The position numbers were made by a program, and so were the translations under genes. From assembly GCF_001427305.1 (NCBI RefSeq), contig NZ_LMFZ01000002.1, positions 176,454 to 240,453 of the forward strand: a stretch of DNA of 64,000 nt. Reading direction: 5' to 3'. Of the stretch, positions 1-8,062 are shown one piece after another; the first letter of the stretch is position 1; each line of letters opens with the position of its first letter. Source of the DNA: Duganella sp. Root1480D1 (GTDB lineage Bacteria > Pseudomonadota > Gammaproteobacteria > Burkholderiales > Burkholderiaceae_D). A model generated the notes under the pieces. The model was not told the DNA's origin. It made no database searches and was given only the letters and a program-made list of their open reading frames with translations.

Positions 1-645
1 TGCGGCCACGGCCAGCTTGCCTTCCCACCCGTCCCGTTCGAGTATCGTTTCATCGCCGGTCACCGGATCTAAGCGGCTGCGGTACCACTGGGACCTGTAT
101 ACCAGCTCCGACGGCGTTTCCCGCCGCCAGAATTCCTCGGCCCGCGCCGGATCCATGGCGGTGTCCCAGGCCAGCCCTGTGCCCTGGAAGTGGAACTGGT
201 AATTGGTGTAGAAGTTGTCGCTATAGCTGCCAGTTGCGTCTTCCCAGATTGCCCAGTTTCCAGTAGTGAAGCTGAAGTACCCGTGATAGCTGCCATCAGC
301 ATTCACCTGAAGGCGGGAGAACAGGCCATCGCCGGAAGGTTCAGTGCTTCCTGTCCGGCGCTGGTATTCAGCGTCTACCGGCGAACGAAAGCCCGAAGTA
401 TCCAGGTCGAACCAGCAAGACGAGTGATGCTCAGCCCCCGAAAAGCTGCTGCGGCAGGGCAGGAACGGCGTGAGGCTGGAGCGCATGGTCCCGCCAAATG
501 GTGCCAGGACTTTGCCATCGTAAATGGTGCGCTGGTCCCTGGACATCCAATGCTCGGCGGAGTTGACGGCAAATGTGGTGACAATGCCCGCGTGTGCCGG
601 GCCGGTCAGGATCATTATGATCGCTGGCAATGCAAGATACTTCAC
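1..645 (-). CDS. PEP-CTERM-type exported protein, C-terminus off the window edge
   Basis: The reading frame opens with GTG at 645-643 and stays open to base 1, giving 215 residues without a stop. It begins with a short signal peptide (MKYLALPAIIMILTGPAHAG) and aligns along its length with the next gene upstream: shared features include the LAWDTAMDP motif, SRLQV-DGSY-GYFSF and a GWEG/GWDG segment near the end. The expected PEP-CTERM sorting tail would lie beyond base 1. The GTG overlaps the TGA of the upstream gene as GTGA, and a GGAGG Shine-Dalgarno lies 5 bases before it, inside the upstream gene's last codons. This suggests coupled translation. The molecular function is unknown; family membership is inferred from the paralogue. 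Confidence 0.75.
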   Translation of the reverse strand, partial: MKYLALPAIIMILTGPAHAGIVTTFAVNSAEHWMSRDQRTIYDGKVLAPFGGTMRSSLTPFLPCRSSFSGAEHHSSCWFDLDTSGFRSPVDAEYQRRTGSTEPSGDGLFSRLQVNADGSYHGYFSFTTGNWAIWEDATGSYSDNFYTNYQFHFQGTGLAWDTAMDPARAEEFWRRETPSELVYRSQWYRSRLDPVTGDETILERDGWEGKLAVAA

Positions 646-1376
646 GCTTTCCTCCGGCGCAGCGCTGCAAGGCCAGCGAGGCCAATACCAAACAGCGCGA
701 GTGCGGCAGGTTCAGGAACTGCTGCCGCTGCATCCTGCAGGTCCACGGTACCGTCCCAACCTTCGCTGACGAAACTCATCGACTCGCCACTCAGGGGATC
801 AATCGTGTCGCGCACCCAATCGGTACTGAACGTCTTCTCGTACATCGTTTCCTTGTTCCACATTGCTTCTGCGAGGGATGGATCCATGGTTGTATCCCAA
901 GCCAGGCCCTCACCGCGGAACCTGAACGTGTATTTAGTCAAGGAGCTGTTCACGTAGCTGCCGTTCGCGTCTTCCGTGAACTCGCTCATCACGAAGCCGA
1001 ACGAGAAGTAACCAGAGTAGCTACCATCCTTCTTTACTTGAAGCCGGCTCGCGAGGTTTGCCGTTACCGGTGCATCGGATTCGAACCGGCTTCGATAATC
1101 CTGGAAGTACGGCGTTTCCCAGTCGGACTGGTCGGCGAAGAAACAGTTCGAGTTGTGCGTATCGCCGCTGACGCTGCTGCGGCACTTCAACAAGGGACTC
1201 AAATTGGAGCGCAGCGTACCGCCGAACGATTTCAGGACCTTGTCATCGTAGTTGAAGCCCTGGTTACTGCTGGTCCAATGCTTGGCGAAATCCACGGTGA
1301 AAGGGGTGGCGATACCGGCTTGGGCCGATCCTGCGGCCAGGGCCAGCAGCATGGCCGGCAGAGCGAGAAGTTTCAT
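642..1376 (-). CDS. PEP-CTERM sorting domain exported protein
   Basis: This 244-residue protein has a Sec signal peptide (MKLLALPAMLLALAAGSAQA) and a classic C-terminal sorting signal: VPEPAALALFG, a hydrophobic stretch and the basic tail RRRKA. Proteins with this tail are known to be processed by an exosortase and are often linked to exopolysaccharide; no exosortase lies in this window. The central region carries no domain I recognise. It is a tandem paralogue of the downstream gene, with which it overlaps by 4 bases. The 84 bases upstream are AT-rich and probably hold the promoter. Confidence 0.85.
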   Translation of the reverse strand: MKLLALPAMLLALAAGSAQAGIATPFTVDFAKHWTSSNQGFNYDDKVLKSFGGTLRSNLSPLLKCRSSVSGDTHNSNCFFADQSDWETPYFQDYRSRFESDAPVTANLASRLQVKKDGSYSGYFSFGFVMSEFTEDANGSYVNSSLTKYTFRFRGEGLAWDTTMDPSLAEAMWNKETMYEKTFSTDWVRDTIDPLSGESMSFVSEGWDGTVDLQDAAAAVPEPAALALFGIGLAGLAALRRRKA

Positions 1377-1460
1377 ACTTTATAAGTCGAATTATCAAAA
1401 TATAAAGTATGCATTAGAATTAATAAAAAGAAAACTTCCGTGAGGCAAGTTTGCAACAAA

Positions 1461-2345
1461 TCAATTTTCTGCGCAGGGGGTCTCGGCGACGCCTTGCACG
1501 CCGGGCCGCAACAGCACGACGCTGCCCGGCCAGCCATCGCCGACGTTGCCGGGGTCAATCGATGTGACCAGCAGTGTGGACAGGTCGGGGCCACCGAAGC
1601 TGCACATCGATGGCTTGGCGAAAGGCAGCCCGATTTCGCGGTCCAGCGCACCGGCTGGCGTGTAGCGCTGCAGCAGGCCGCCGTCGTTGGCGCAGGTCCA
1701 GTAGCAGCCTTCGGCGTCTACCGCAGCGCCGTCAGGACGGCCCTTCTGCCCGCCCAGGTCGAGGAAGATGCGCTTGTTGTGTGGCGTACCGCTGGCGGTG
1801 TCGTAATCGAAGGCCCATACCATGCGCCGTTTCGGGTGCGAGTCGGACAGGTACATGGTATCTCCGCGTGGCGAAAAGGCCGTGCCGTTCTGGGTCAGCA
1901 TGCCGGAGACAAAAGGCCTGGACAGCCCGTCGCCGGCGGTATAGCGGTAAAGCTGGCCGACCGCGCGTTCGGCCGCCATGTCCATGAACATGGTGCCGGC
2001 CCAGAAGCGCCCTTGCCGGTCGCAGCGGCCGTCATTGAAGCGCATGCCCTCGCCCAGCTCCGGCGCCGGCGGCGCCGCCAGGCGTTCGGCCGATACGCTG
2101 CCGTCTTCACGCAGCGAAAGGTGGAAGATGCCGGTTTCCATGCCTGCGATGAAGCCGCCGCGTGCGGCGGGCGACACGCAGGCCACCATTTCCGGCGCTT
2201 CCCAGAAGCGCGTGCCGCCACTGGAGTAATCAAGCCGCCAGATGCGGCGCGCCGGAATATCGACCCAATACCAGGCGCCTTCGCCCGCGTGCCAGGTGGG
2301 GCTCTCACCCACCATGCAATGAACGCCGCTTACCTTTTCCATCAT
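1461..2345 (-). CDS. SMP-30/gluconolactonase family lactonase, probably galactaro-lactonase
   Basis: The 294-residue protein is a six-bladed SMP-30/gluconolactonase/LRE propeller. Family features visible are GESPTWHAGEGAWYWVD near the N-terminus (metal-ligand Glu in GESP), RFNDGRCDRQGRFWAGTM around residue 100, a mid-chain LSDS segment and RPDGAAVDAEGCYW. There is no signal peptide, so it is cytoplasmic. Uronate dehydrogenase makes an aldarolactone; a lactonase of this family opening it to galactarate fits the locus, and that substrate is inferred from context. The ATG overlaps the TGA of the hexuronate transporter gene as ATGA, so it is the last gene of the kdgD operon. Confidence 0.85.
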   Translation of the reverse strand: MMEKVSGVHCMVGESPTWHAGEGAWYWVDIPARRIWRLDYSSGGTRFWEAPEMVACVSPAARGGFIAGMETGIFHLSLREDGSVSAERLAAPPAPELGEGMRFNDGRCDRQGRFWAGTMFMDMAAERAVGQLYRYTAGDGLSRPFVSGMLTQNGTAFSPRGDTMYLSDSHPKRRMVWAFDYDTASGTPHNKRIFLDLGGQKGRPDGAAVDAEGCYWTCANDGGLLQRYTPAGALDREIGLPFAKPSMCSFGGPDLSTLLVTSIDPGNVGDGWPGSVVLLRPGVQGVAETPCAEN

Positions 2346-3754
2346 AGGTCAGTGATTTCCTTGTGCGCCGGGACCAGCGCTTTCATGATGCACCAGGCGA
2401 GAAGGTAAGCCAGCGCGCAGAAGGTGAACATGATCATGTAGCCGGTCTGGATCTGGCCCAGCGTGCTGTAGTAGTCGAACAGTTTGCCGGCCACCTTGGT
2501 GATCAGCACGCCGCCCAGGCCACCGGCCATGCCGCCGATGCCGACCACGGATCCGACGCTATGTTTCGGGAACATGTCCGATACGGTGGTGAACAGGTTG
2601 GCCGACCAGGCCTGGTGCGCCGAGGCGCCAATGCCGATCAGGATGACCGGTACCCAGATGCCAAGATAGCCAAGCGGCTGCGCCAACAGCACCGCCAAAG
2701 GGAAGAAGGCAATGGTCAGCATGGCGCGCATGCGGCCGTGATAAACGCTGGCGCCGCGGTTGATGAAGAAGGTCGGGAACCAGCCGCCGCCGATGGAACC
2801 GATCATGGTCATCGAGTACAGCACGGCGAGCGGCACCACCATTTCAGTCGCCGAAACGCCATACTGCACCGACATGAATTTCGGCAGCCAGAAGAGGAAG
2901 AACCACCACACGCCGTCGGTCAGGAATTTGCCGGCCGTGAAAGCCCAGGTCTGGCGGTAGGCCAGCAGCTTGAACCAGGATGCCTTGCGTGGCGCCGCGT
3001 CGGCGGCCGGCGCTGCCGCCGGAGCATCGGCCACATCGCTGTTGATGTACTCCAGTTCCGCGCGCGACAGGCGCTTTTGATTCGCCGGCGCATCGTAGAA
3101 ATACAGCCAGAAGCCCATCCAGATAAAGCCGATTGCGCCGATGATGATGAAGGCCGATTGCCAACCCCACGCTTCGGCGATCAAAGGCACCGTGATCGGC
3201 GCAAGGATCGCGCCGATATTCGCGCCGGAGTTGAAGATGCCGGTGGCGAAGGAACGCTCCTTCTTCGGGAAGTATTCGGCGGTGGCCTTGATCGCGGCCG
3301 GGAAGTTGCCCGCTTCACCCAGCGCCAGCACGGCGCGCCCCACCATGAAGCCGGCCACCGACACCGGCACCGCGGCAATGCCGATGGCGGCCAGGGCATT
3401 CGAGAACGTCGTGCCGATTGCCACCGAATAGGCATGCAGGATCGCACCGACCGACCACACCACAATCGCCAGCACAAAGGCCCGGCGGGTTCCCATCTTG
3501 TCGATCACGCGTCCGGCAAACAACATCGAGATCGCGTAGACGAACTGGAACACGGCGGCAATGTTGGCGTAGTCGGTATTCGACCAGCCGAATTCCTTCG
3601 ACAGCGAAGGCGCCAGCAGCGACAGCACCTGGCGGTCAAGGTAGTTGATCGTGGTGGCGAAGAACAGCAGGCCACAGATGGTCCAGCGGTATTTGCCGAT
3701 GGCGGCGGCCGGTTCGGCTGCCAGGCCGACGGCTTGCGGGTTGGGCTGATTCAT
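2342..3754 (-). CDS. exuT: MFS hexuronate transporter (ExuT-like, ACS family)
   Basis: A 470-residue integral membrane protein with about twelve hydrophobic segments. The opening YRWTICGLLFFATTINYLDRQVLSLLAP region is typical of the anion:cation symporter branch of the major facilitator superfamily, which includes ExuT (hexuronates) and GarP/GudP (aldarates). The central hydrophilic loop is Ala-rich (DAPAAAPAADAAP, about residue 240). It lies between the semialdehyde dehydrogenase and lactonase genes, so import of galacturonate or galactarate across the inner membrane is the likely role; which of the two cannot be told from sequence. A terminator-like hairpin lies just upstream. Confidence 0.85.
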   Translation of the reverse strand: MNQPNPQAVGLAAEPAAAIGKYRWTICGLLFFATTINYLDRQVLSLLAPSLSKEFGWSNTDYANIAAVFQFVYAISMLFAGRVIDKMGTRRAFVLAIVVWSVGAILHAYSVAIGTTFSNALAAIGIAAVPVSVAGFMVGRAVLALGEAGNFPAAIKATAEYFPKKERSFATGIFNSGANIGAILAPITVPLIAEAWGWQSAFIIIGAIGFIWMGFWLYFYDAPANQKRLSRAELEYINSDVADAPAAAPAADAAPRKASWFKLLAYRQTWAFTAGKFLTDGVWWFFLFWLPKFMSVQYGVSATEMVVPLAVLYSMTMIGSIGGGWFPTFFINRGASVYHGRMRAMLTIAFFPLAVLLAQPLGYLGIWVPVILIGIGASAHQAWSANLFTTVSDMFPKHSVGSVVGIGGMAGGLGGVLITKVAGKLFDYYSTLGQIQTGYMIMFTFCALAYLLAWCIMKALVPAHKEITDL

Positions 3755-3767
3755 AGTTTCTTATATT

Positions 3768-3794
3768 CGAAAAAGGCCGGCGTCTCCTCCGGCC
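3768..3794 (-). terminator. Intra-operon hairpin with T-run between the semialdehyde dehydrogenase and exuT genes
   Basis: Read on the minus strand, GGCCGG and CCGGCC form a 6-bp stem (3794-3789 with 3780-3775) around an 8-base loop containing AGGAG, followed at once by TTTTTCG. It lies in the 51-base gap before exuT and could terminate or attenuate transcription into the transporter and lactonase genes. Confidence 0.6.
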
Positions 3795-3805
3795 GTACTA
3801 CTTGA

Positions 3806-5386
3806 TCAAACTGCCGTGCGCAGCGCCCCATCCACGATGCGAGCCAGGCGCAGTGGATTATCGTCCTGCAGCGCGGCTGGCAGCAAGGCCGGCGGCACGT
3901 TCTGGTAGCTTACCGGACGCAGGAAGCGCTCGATGGCCGTGGCGCCGACGGAAGTGGAGCGGGTATCCGAGGTGGCCGGGAACGGTCCGCCGTGCACCAT
4001 CGCGTGGCATACCTCGACGCCAGTCGGGAAACCATCGAACAGCACGCGGCCGGCCTTGCGCTCCAGCGTCGGCAGCAGCCTGGCAGCCAGCGGATGATCG
4101 TCGTTCTCGCAATGCACGGTGGCGGTCAACTGGCCTTCCAGGCTGGCGGCCAGGCGCAGCATCTCAGCCTCGTCGCGGCAGGCGATCAATACCGACGCCG
4201 GACCGAACACTTCTTCCTGCAGCGCGTGGCTGCCGACAAAAGTTTCTGCGTCGACGCGGAACAATGCGGCTTGCGCGGCGCAGCCGGCGCCCACCTCCTG
4301 CCCCTGGGCCAGCAGCTTGACGCCGGCGGCATCGGACAAGCGGCCAACGCCCGACTCATAAGCCTGGTGGATGCCGGCCGTCAGCATGGTGCCGGCCCCC
4401 TTCGGCTGAAGCGCTGCGGCAGCTGCAGCCGCAAAGCGCTCGAAGTCCGGGTCGGCCACGCCGATCACCAGGCCCGGGTTGGTGCAGAACTGCCCCACGC
4501 CCATGGTCAGCGACTCGACGAAAGCGGCGCCCAGTGCCTCGGCGTTGGCTGCCAGTACGGCAGGCAGCATGAACACCGGGTTGATGCTGCTCATCTCTGC
4601 GTAGACCGGAATCGGTTCATGGCGTGCGGCTGCGGTGCGCATCAGGGCAGTGCCGCCCTGGCGCGAACCTGTAAAGCCGACCGCCTTGATCGATGGATTG
4701 GCCACCAGCGCCTGACCGACAACGCGGCCGTCGCCGTGGATCATGGAGAACACGCCTTCCGGCATGCCGCAATCGGCGGCGGCCTTCTGCACGGCACGCG
4801 CCACCAGCTCAGACGTGCCGGGGTGGGCCGCGTGCGCTTTCACCACGACCGGGCAGCCGGCAGCCAGCGCGGACGCAGTGTCGCCGCCCGCAACGGAAAA
4901 CGCCAGCGGGAAGTTGGAGGCACCGAATACGGCGACCGGGCCGATTGCGATCTTGCGCAAGCGCAGGTCGGGACGCGGCGGTGTGCGCTGCGGCAGCGCC
5001 GAATCCAGCGTGGCGTGCTGCCAGTGGCCGTCGCGCACCACTTTTGCAAACAGGCGCAATTGGTTGACGGTACGGCCGCGCTCACCTTCCAGGCGGGCTT
5101 GCGGCAGGCCCGTCTCGGCCATGGCGCGCTCGGTCAGGGTTGCGCCCAGCGCGTCGATGTTGTTGGCAGCCGCTTCCAGGAAGGCGGCGCGCACTTCCGG
5201 CGTGGTGGCCCGGTAGGTGTCGAAAGCCTGCTCGGCCAGCGCGCACGCGCGCTCCACGTCCGCCAGTTCGGCCTGGCCAAACGCCGGCTGCAGGTTTTGC
5301 TTGGTCGCCGGGTTGAAGGCCAACTGGGTGCCGGCCGCGCCGCGCACCAGTTGCCGGCCGATGATCATTTCACCGGTAATTTGCAT
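3806..5386 (-). CDS. 2,5-dioxovalerate (2-oxoglutarate semialdehyde) dehydrogenase, NADP-type aldehyde dehydrogenase
   Basis: The 526-residue protein belongs to the aldehyde dehydrogenase superfamily and resembles the KGSADH/AldH branch (EC 1.2.1.26). Visible are [32 protein letters not shown] (cofactor-binding segment), FTGSRQGG, the general-base [11 protein letters not shown] segment and the catalytic-Cys motif GQFCTNPG around residue 305. The branch-typical tail [31 protein letters not shown] is present. It would oxidise 2-oxoglutarate semialdehyde from KdgD to 2-oxoglutarate. Its ATG overlaps the TAA of kdgD as TAATG, so translation is probably coupled. No signal peptide; cytoplasmic. Confidence 0.92.
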   Translation of the reverse strand: MQITGEMIIGRQLVRGAAGTQLAFNPATKQNLQPAFGQAELADVERACALAEQAFDTYRATTPEVRAAFLEAAANNIDALGATLTERAMAETGLPQARLEGERGRTVNQLRLFAKVVRDGHWQHATLDSALPQRTPPRPDLRLRKIAIGPVAVFGASNFPLAFSVAGGDTASALAAGCPVVVKAHAAHPGTSELVARAVQKAAADCGMPEGVFSMIHGDGRVVGQALVANPSIKAVGFTGSRQGGTALMRTAAARHEPIPVYAEMSSINPVFMLPAVLAANAEALGAAFVESLTMGVGQFCTNPGLVIGVADPDFERFAAAAAAALQPKGAGTMLTAGIHQAYESGVGRLSDAAGVKLLAQGQEVGAGCAAQAALFRVDAETFVGSHALQEEVFGPASVLIACRDEAEMLRLAASLEGQLTATVHCENDDHPLAARLLPTLERKAGRVLFDGFPTGVEVCHAMVHGGPFPATSDTRSTSVGATAIERFLRPVSYQNVPPALLPAALQDDNPLRLARIVDGALRTAV

Positions 5387-6303
5387 TATTGGGCACCTTG
5401 CTTCTTGATCAGCGCCAGCAGCATTGCGTCTTCTTCCGCGGTCAGGTCGGTCAGCGGAGCGCGCACCGGGCCGCCGGAATGGCCAACCAGGCGGGCGCCA
5501 GCCTTGACGATCGACACCGCGTAGCCTGCCTTGCGGTTGCGGATCTCCAGGTATGGCAGGAAGAATTCGTCCAGCATGCGGTCGGTTTCGGCAGTATTGC
5601 CGGCTGCAGTGGCATGGTAGAAGTCCATCGCCAGCTTCGGCACGAAGTTGAACACGGCCGAGGAATACACCGGCGTGCCCAGCGCCTTGTAAGCGCCTGC
5701 ATACACTTCCGCAGTCGGCAAGCCGCCCAGGTAGGAGAAGCGGTCGCCCAGCTTGCGGTAAATCTGCACCATCAGTTCGATCTCACCCACGCCATCCTTG
5801 AAGCCGACCAGGTTCGGGCAGCGCGCCGCCAGGATGGCCAGCGAGTTGGCGTTCAGGCGGCAGTTGGCACGGTTGTACACGATCACGCCGATTTTCACGG
5901 ACTCGCACACCTGGGCCACGTGTTCGATCAGGCCGTCCTGGCTTGCTTCGGTCAGGTAATGCGGCAGCAGCAGCAGGCCGTCGGCGCCCAGGCGCTCCGC
6001 TTCCTGCGCCAGCGCGATGGCCTGGCGGGTCGGGCCGCCGGTACCGGCCAGCAGCGGCACCTTGCCGCGGCAGCTTTCCACAGCGACCTTGATCACCTGC
6101 GAGTACTCGGGAGCGGTCAGCGAGAAGAACTCACCGGTGCCGCCGGCGGCGAACAGCGCGCTGGCGCCGTAAGGAGCCAGCCAGTCCAGGCGTTCGGCAT
6201 AGGCTTTGGCGTTGAAGTTGCCTTCGGCGTCAAAATCGGTGATCGGGAAGGACAGCAGGCCGGACGACATGACTTTCTTGAGTTCTTGCGGGGACATGGA
6301 CAT
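5386..6303 (-). CDS. kdgD: 5-dehydro-4-deoxyglucarate dehydratase
   Basis: A 305-residue TIM-barrel enzyme of the DHDPS/N-acetylneuraminate lyase superfamily. [10 protein letters not shown] near residue 57, the Tyr-containing VIVYNRANC around residue 145 and the Schiff-base lysine in VGFKDGVGE around residue 170 are all visible. KdgD (EC 4.2.1.41) dehydrates and decarboxylates 5-keto-4-deoxy-D-glucarate, the product of galactarate dehydratase, to 2-oxoglutarate semialdehyde, which the overlapping next gene oxidises. The ATG at 6303 has a good AGGAG 7 bases upstream. It is the first gene of a four-gene operon (kdgD, dehydrogenase, exuT, lactonase). Confidence 0.93.
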   Translation of the reverse strand: MSMSPQELKKVMSSGLLSFPITDFDAEGNFNAKAYAERLDWLAPYGASALFAAGGTGEFFSLTAPEYSQVIKVAVESCRGKVPLLAGTGGPTRQAIALAQEAERLGADGLLLLPHYLTEASQDGLIEHVAQVCESVKIGVIVYNRANCRLNANSLAILAARCPNLVGFKDGVGEIELMVQIYRKLGDRFSYLGGLPTAEVYAGAYKALGTPVYSSAVFNFVPKLAMDFYHATAAGNTAETDRMLDEFFLPYLEIRNRKAGYAVSIVKAGARLVGHSGGPVRAPLTDLTAEEDAMLLALIKKQGAQ

Positions 6304-6392
6304 CGTTGACTCCTAAGTGTGGTTTTTGCACGAATCGAGCGCGAGCTCAGTTGTATGTCATCGTATAACCTAGTTTAAATGAACGCAAGCGA

Positions 6393-6417
6393 AAAAATGG
6401 GGACGTACCCCATTTTT
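6393..6417 (-). terminator. Hairpin at the end of the first GntR gene
   Basis: A 10-bp perfect inverted repeat, AAAAATGGGG / CCCCATTTTT around ACGTA. On the minus strand it gives a GC stem followed by a T-run, fitting a Rho-independent terminator for the regulator gene whose stop codon (6418-6416) overlaps the outer arm. Its symmetry means it can act on both strands, and its form resembles other dispersed palindromes of this window. Confidence 0.65.
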
Positions 6418-7162
6418 ACGCCGGGTTTTCGAAACGTTGTTGTGCCTGCAGCAGGCGCTCGCGGGAATTGGAGAGGTGGGTGCGCATCGCAGCGCGGGCG
6501 GCTTCCGGGTCCTGGCGCTGGATGGCGCGGAAGATGTCTTCGTGTTCGCGGTGCACGCGCTCGAGGTAATCGGCCGGGCGATCCTGCGCCAGGTTGGCGG
6601 TGTTGACCCGGGCGCGCGGGATGATCGCCTGGCCAAGCTGGCCGAGGATGTCGACGAAGTAGCGGTTGCCGGTGGCCTTCGCGATCACCAGGTGGAAGCG
6701 GCGGTCTGCTTCCACCGAGGCGCGGCCCTGCTCCATCGCCTGCCGCATATCGGACAAGGCCTGCGCCAGTTCAGCCACCTGCTCATCGCTGCGCCGGGTA
6801 GCAGCCAGGCCGGCGGTTTCGGTTTCCATGCTGATGCGCAGCTCGAGAATGGCCAGCACGTCGCGCACGGTGACAATGCTTTCTGCATCGATGCCAAGGC
6901 CGCCGCTGTTACGCGGCTTCTCCAGCACGAAGGTGCCGATGCCGTGGCGGGTCTGCACCAGGCCCGCCGCCTGCAGGTGCGAAATCGCTTCGCGCACCAC
7001 GGTACGGCTGACGCCATGCTGCTCCATGATGGCCGACTCGGTCGGCAGCTTGTCGCCGGGCTTCAGCACGCCGCTATTGATGCTGCCGCTGATTTGTTCG
7101 ACCACGCCCTGGGCCAGGGTGTGTCGCTTGCGAGGGAGAATAGTCATGGCTTCATTATACAT
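6416..7162 (-). CDS. FadR-family GntR transcriptional regulator
   Basis: The 248-residue protein has an N-terminal winged helix-turn-helix (LKPGDKLPTESAIMEQHGVSRTVVREAISHLQAAGLVQTRHGIGTFV, about residues 37-80) and a C-terminal all-helical FCD ligand domain with the metal-binding type sequence DRRFHLVIAKATGNRYFVD. Such regulators respond to sugar acids or carboxylates. It lies next to the kdgD operon and is divergent from the second GntR gene. A perfect palindrome at 7170-7184 just upstream is a likely autoregulatory operator. The start is uncertain: ATG at 7162 has no Shine-Dalgarno, and the in-frame ATG at 7147 follows a TATAAT at 7159-7154, so a leaderless start there is possible. Confidence 0.88.
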   Translation of the reverse strand: MYNEAMTILPRKRHTLAQGVVEQISGSINSGVLKPGDKLPTESAIMEQHGVSRTVVREAISHLQAAGLVQTRHGIGTFVLEKPRNSGGLGIDAESIVTVRDVLAILELRISMETETAGLAATRRSDEQVAELAQALSDMRQAMEQGRASVEADRRFHLVIAKATGNRYFVDILGQLGQAIIPRARVNTANLAQDRPADYLERVHREHEDIFRAIQRQDPEAARAAMRTHLSNSRERLLQAQQRFENPA

Positions 7163-7169
7163 GCGAAAA

Positions 7170-7184
7170 AGATGTCAGACATCT
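7170..7184. promoter_or_regulatory. Candidate operator of the first GntR regulator
   Basis: AGATGTCAGACATCT is a perfect 7+1+7 palindrome centred at 7177, 8 bases upstream of the first possible start of the 6416-7162 regulator. A further half-site GACATCT follows at 7192-7198. The odd-centred short palindrome is the usual geometry of FadR-type GntR operators. Binding by this regulator is inferred from position. Confidence 0.6.
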
Positions 7185-7231
7185 TATCAGAGACATCTCC
7201 AGCATTTCCCGGCCCCGCCTTTCTTGCGAAA

Positions 7232-7244
7232 TTGGTCGGACCAA
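7232..7244. promoter_or_regulatory. Candidate GntR operator (TGGTCGGACCA) before the second GntR gene
   Basis: TTGGTCGGACCAA is a perfect 6+1+6 palindrome 44 bases before the ATG at 7288. The same TGGYCNGRCCA core recurs at seven other places beside pectin genes, so this is likely the autoregulatory site of the regulator encoded at 7288-7989. Confidence 0.7.
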
Positions 7245-7287
7245 ATTAAAATCGGGCGACCAACTCCCTATAGAAGGCCCTGGCCCC

Positions 7288-7989
7288 ATGAACAAGAAAA
7301 ACGTTGCAACGGAGCCGAATCCAGCAGCCGAACAACGGCTGTACCGCGTGGTCGCCGCCAAGATCCAGGACCTGATCCGCGAAGAGAACATCAAGCCTGG
7401 CATCCGCTTGCCGGCCGAACGCGAGCTCGCGGCCAAACTCAGTGTCAGCCGCGCGTCGCTGCGCGAGGCGCTGATTGCGCTTGAGCTGTCCGGCATTGTC
7501 GAAGTGCGCGGCGGCTCCGGTGTGTATGTCAGCGAAAAGGCTTCCTCCCCCTCCGATGTAACGGAAGGCGGTCCCGGACCGTTCGAAGTGCTGGCGGCAC
7601 GCCGCCTGATCGAATCCGAGGTCGCGGCAATCGCGGCGAAGATGGCGACCGATTCCGCGATCGACGCCATCCTGCGCGCCGCGGCCGAAATGGAGCAGCA
7701 CCACGCCGATCGCGCCACCAATGAGCAGGCCGACCGCAACTTCCACCTGGCGATCGCGCGCGCTACCGGCAATACGGCCCTGGTGGGCGTGGTCGAAACG
7801 CTGTGGAACCAGCGCGGCACCATGTGGCACAAGCTCAAAGAGCACTTCCAGACCGAAGAACTGCGCCAGAACACACTGGACGACCATCGCAATATCGTGG
7901 CGGCCATCGCCGCCCACGATGCTGCCGGCGCACGCCAGGCCATGCGCGCCCACCTGGAACGCGTTACCAAGACCTTCTCACGCGGATGA
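7288..7989 (+). CDS. FadR-family GntR transcriptional regulator, probable pectin/galacturonate regulator
   Basis: A 233-residue protein with an N-terminal winged helix-turn-helix (IKPGIRLPAERELAAKLSVSRASLREALIALELSGIVEVRGGSGVYV, about residues 36-82) and an FCD-type C-terminal domain (DRNFHLAIARATGNTALV with metal-ligand His, about residues 150-170). It probably binds a sugar acid of the galacturonate pathway. Candidate operators TGGYCNGRCCA are found before this gene, before the CE12-PL1 gene, between garD and the GH105 operon, and before the TonB receptor; it is the best candidate to bind them because its own promoter has the most perfect copy. That assignment is inference. Confidence 0.88.
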   Translation: MNKKNVATEPNPAAEQRLYRVVAAKIQDLIREENIKPGIRLPAERELAAKLSVSRASLREALIALELSGIVEVRGGSGVYVSEKASSPSDVTEGGPGPFEVLAARRLIESEVAAIAAKMATDSAIDAILRAAAEMEQHHADRATNEQADRNFHLAIARATGNTALVGVVETLWNQRGTMWHKLKEHFQTEELRQNTLDDHRNIVAAIAAHDAAGARQAMRAHLERVTKTFSRG

Positions 7990-7993
7990 AATA

Positions 7994-8030
7994 TTTTGGC
8001 CTGACCGCTTGCATGTGCGGTCAGGCCAAA
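7994..8030. promoter_or_regulatory. Paired GntR operators forming a 16-bp inverted repeat
   Basis: Two candidate operators (TGGCCTGACCG at 7997-8007 and CGGTCAGGCCA at 8018-8028, centres 21 bp apart) face each other and together form a perfect inverted repeat with 16-base arms around an 8-base loop. They lie between the regulator stop and the CE12-PL1 start at 8063. The site can serve both as a double operator on one face of the helix and as a hairpin terminator for the regulator transcript. Confidence 0.65.
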
Positions 8031-8062
8031 ATAAAATGAGGCGAACTTCAAGGGGGAGCCTC

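Noticed and set aside
6350..6371. Weak inverted repeat (TTGTATGTCATCGTATAAC) before kdgD as an operator
   Set aside because: Only partial symmetry and no clear match to either operator motif of the locus.
7721..8062. Upstream extension of the CE12-PL1 frame
   Set aside because: It overlaps the GntR gene in another frame; the signal peptide and ribosome site fix the start at 8063.
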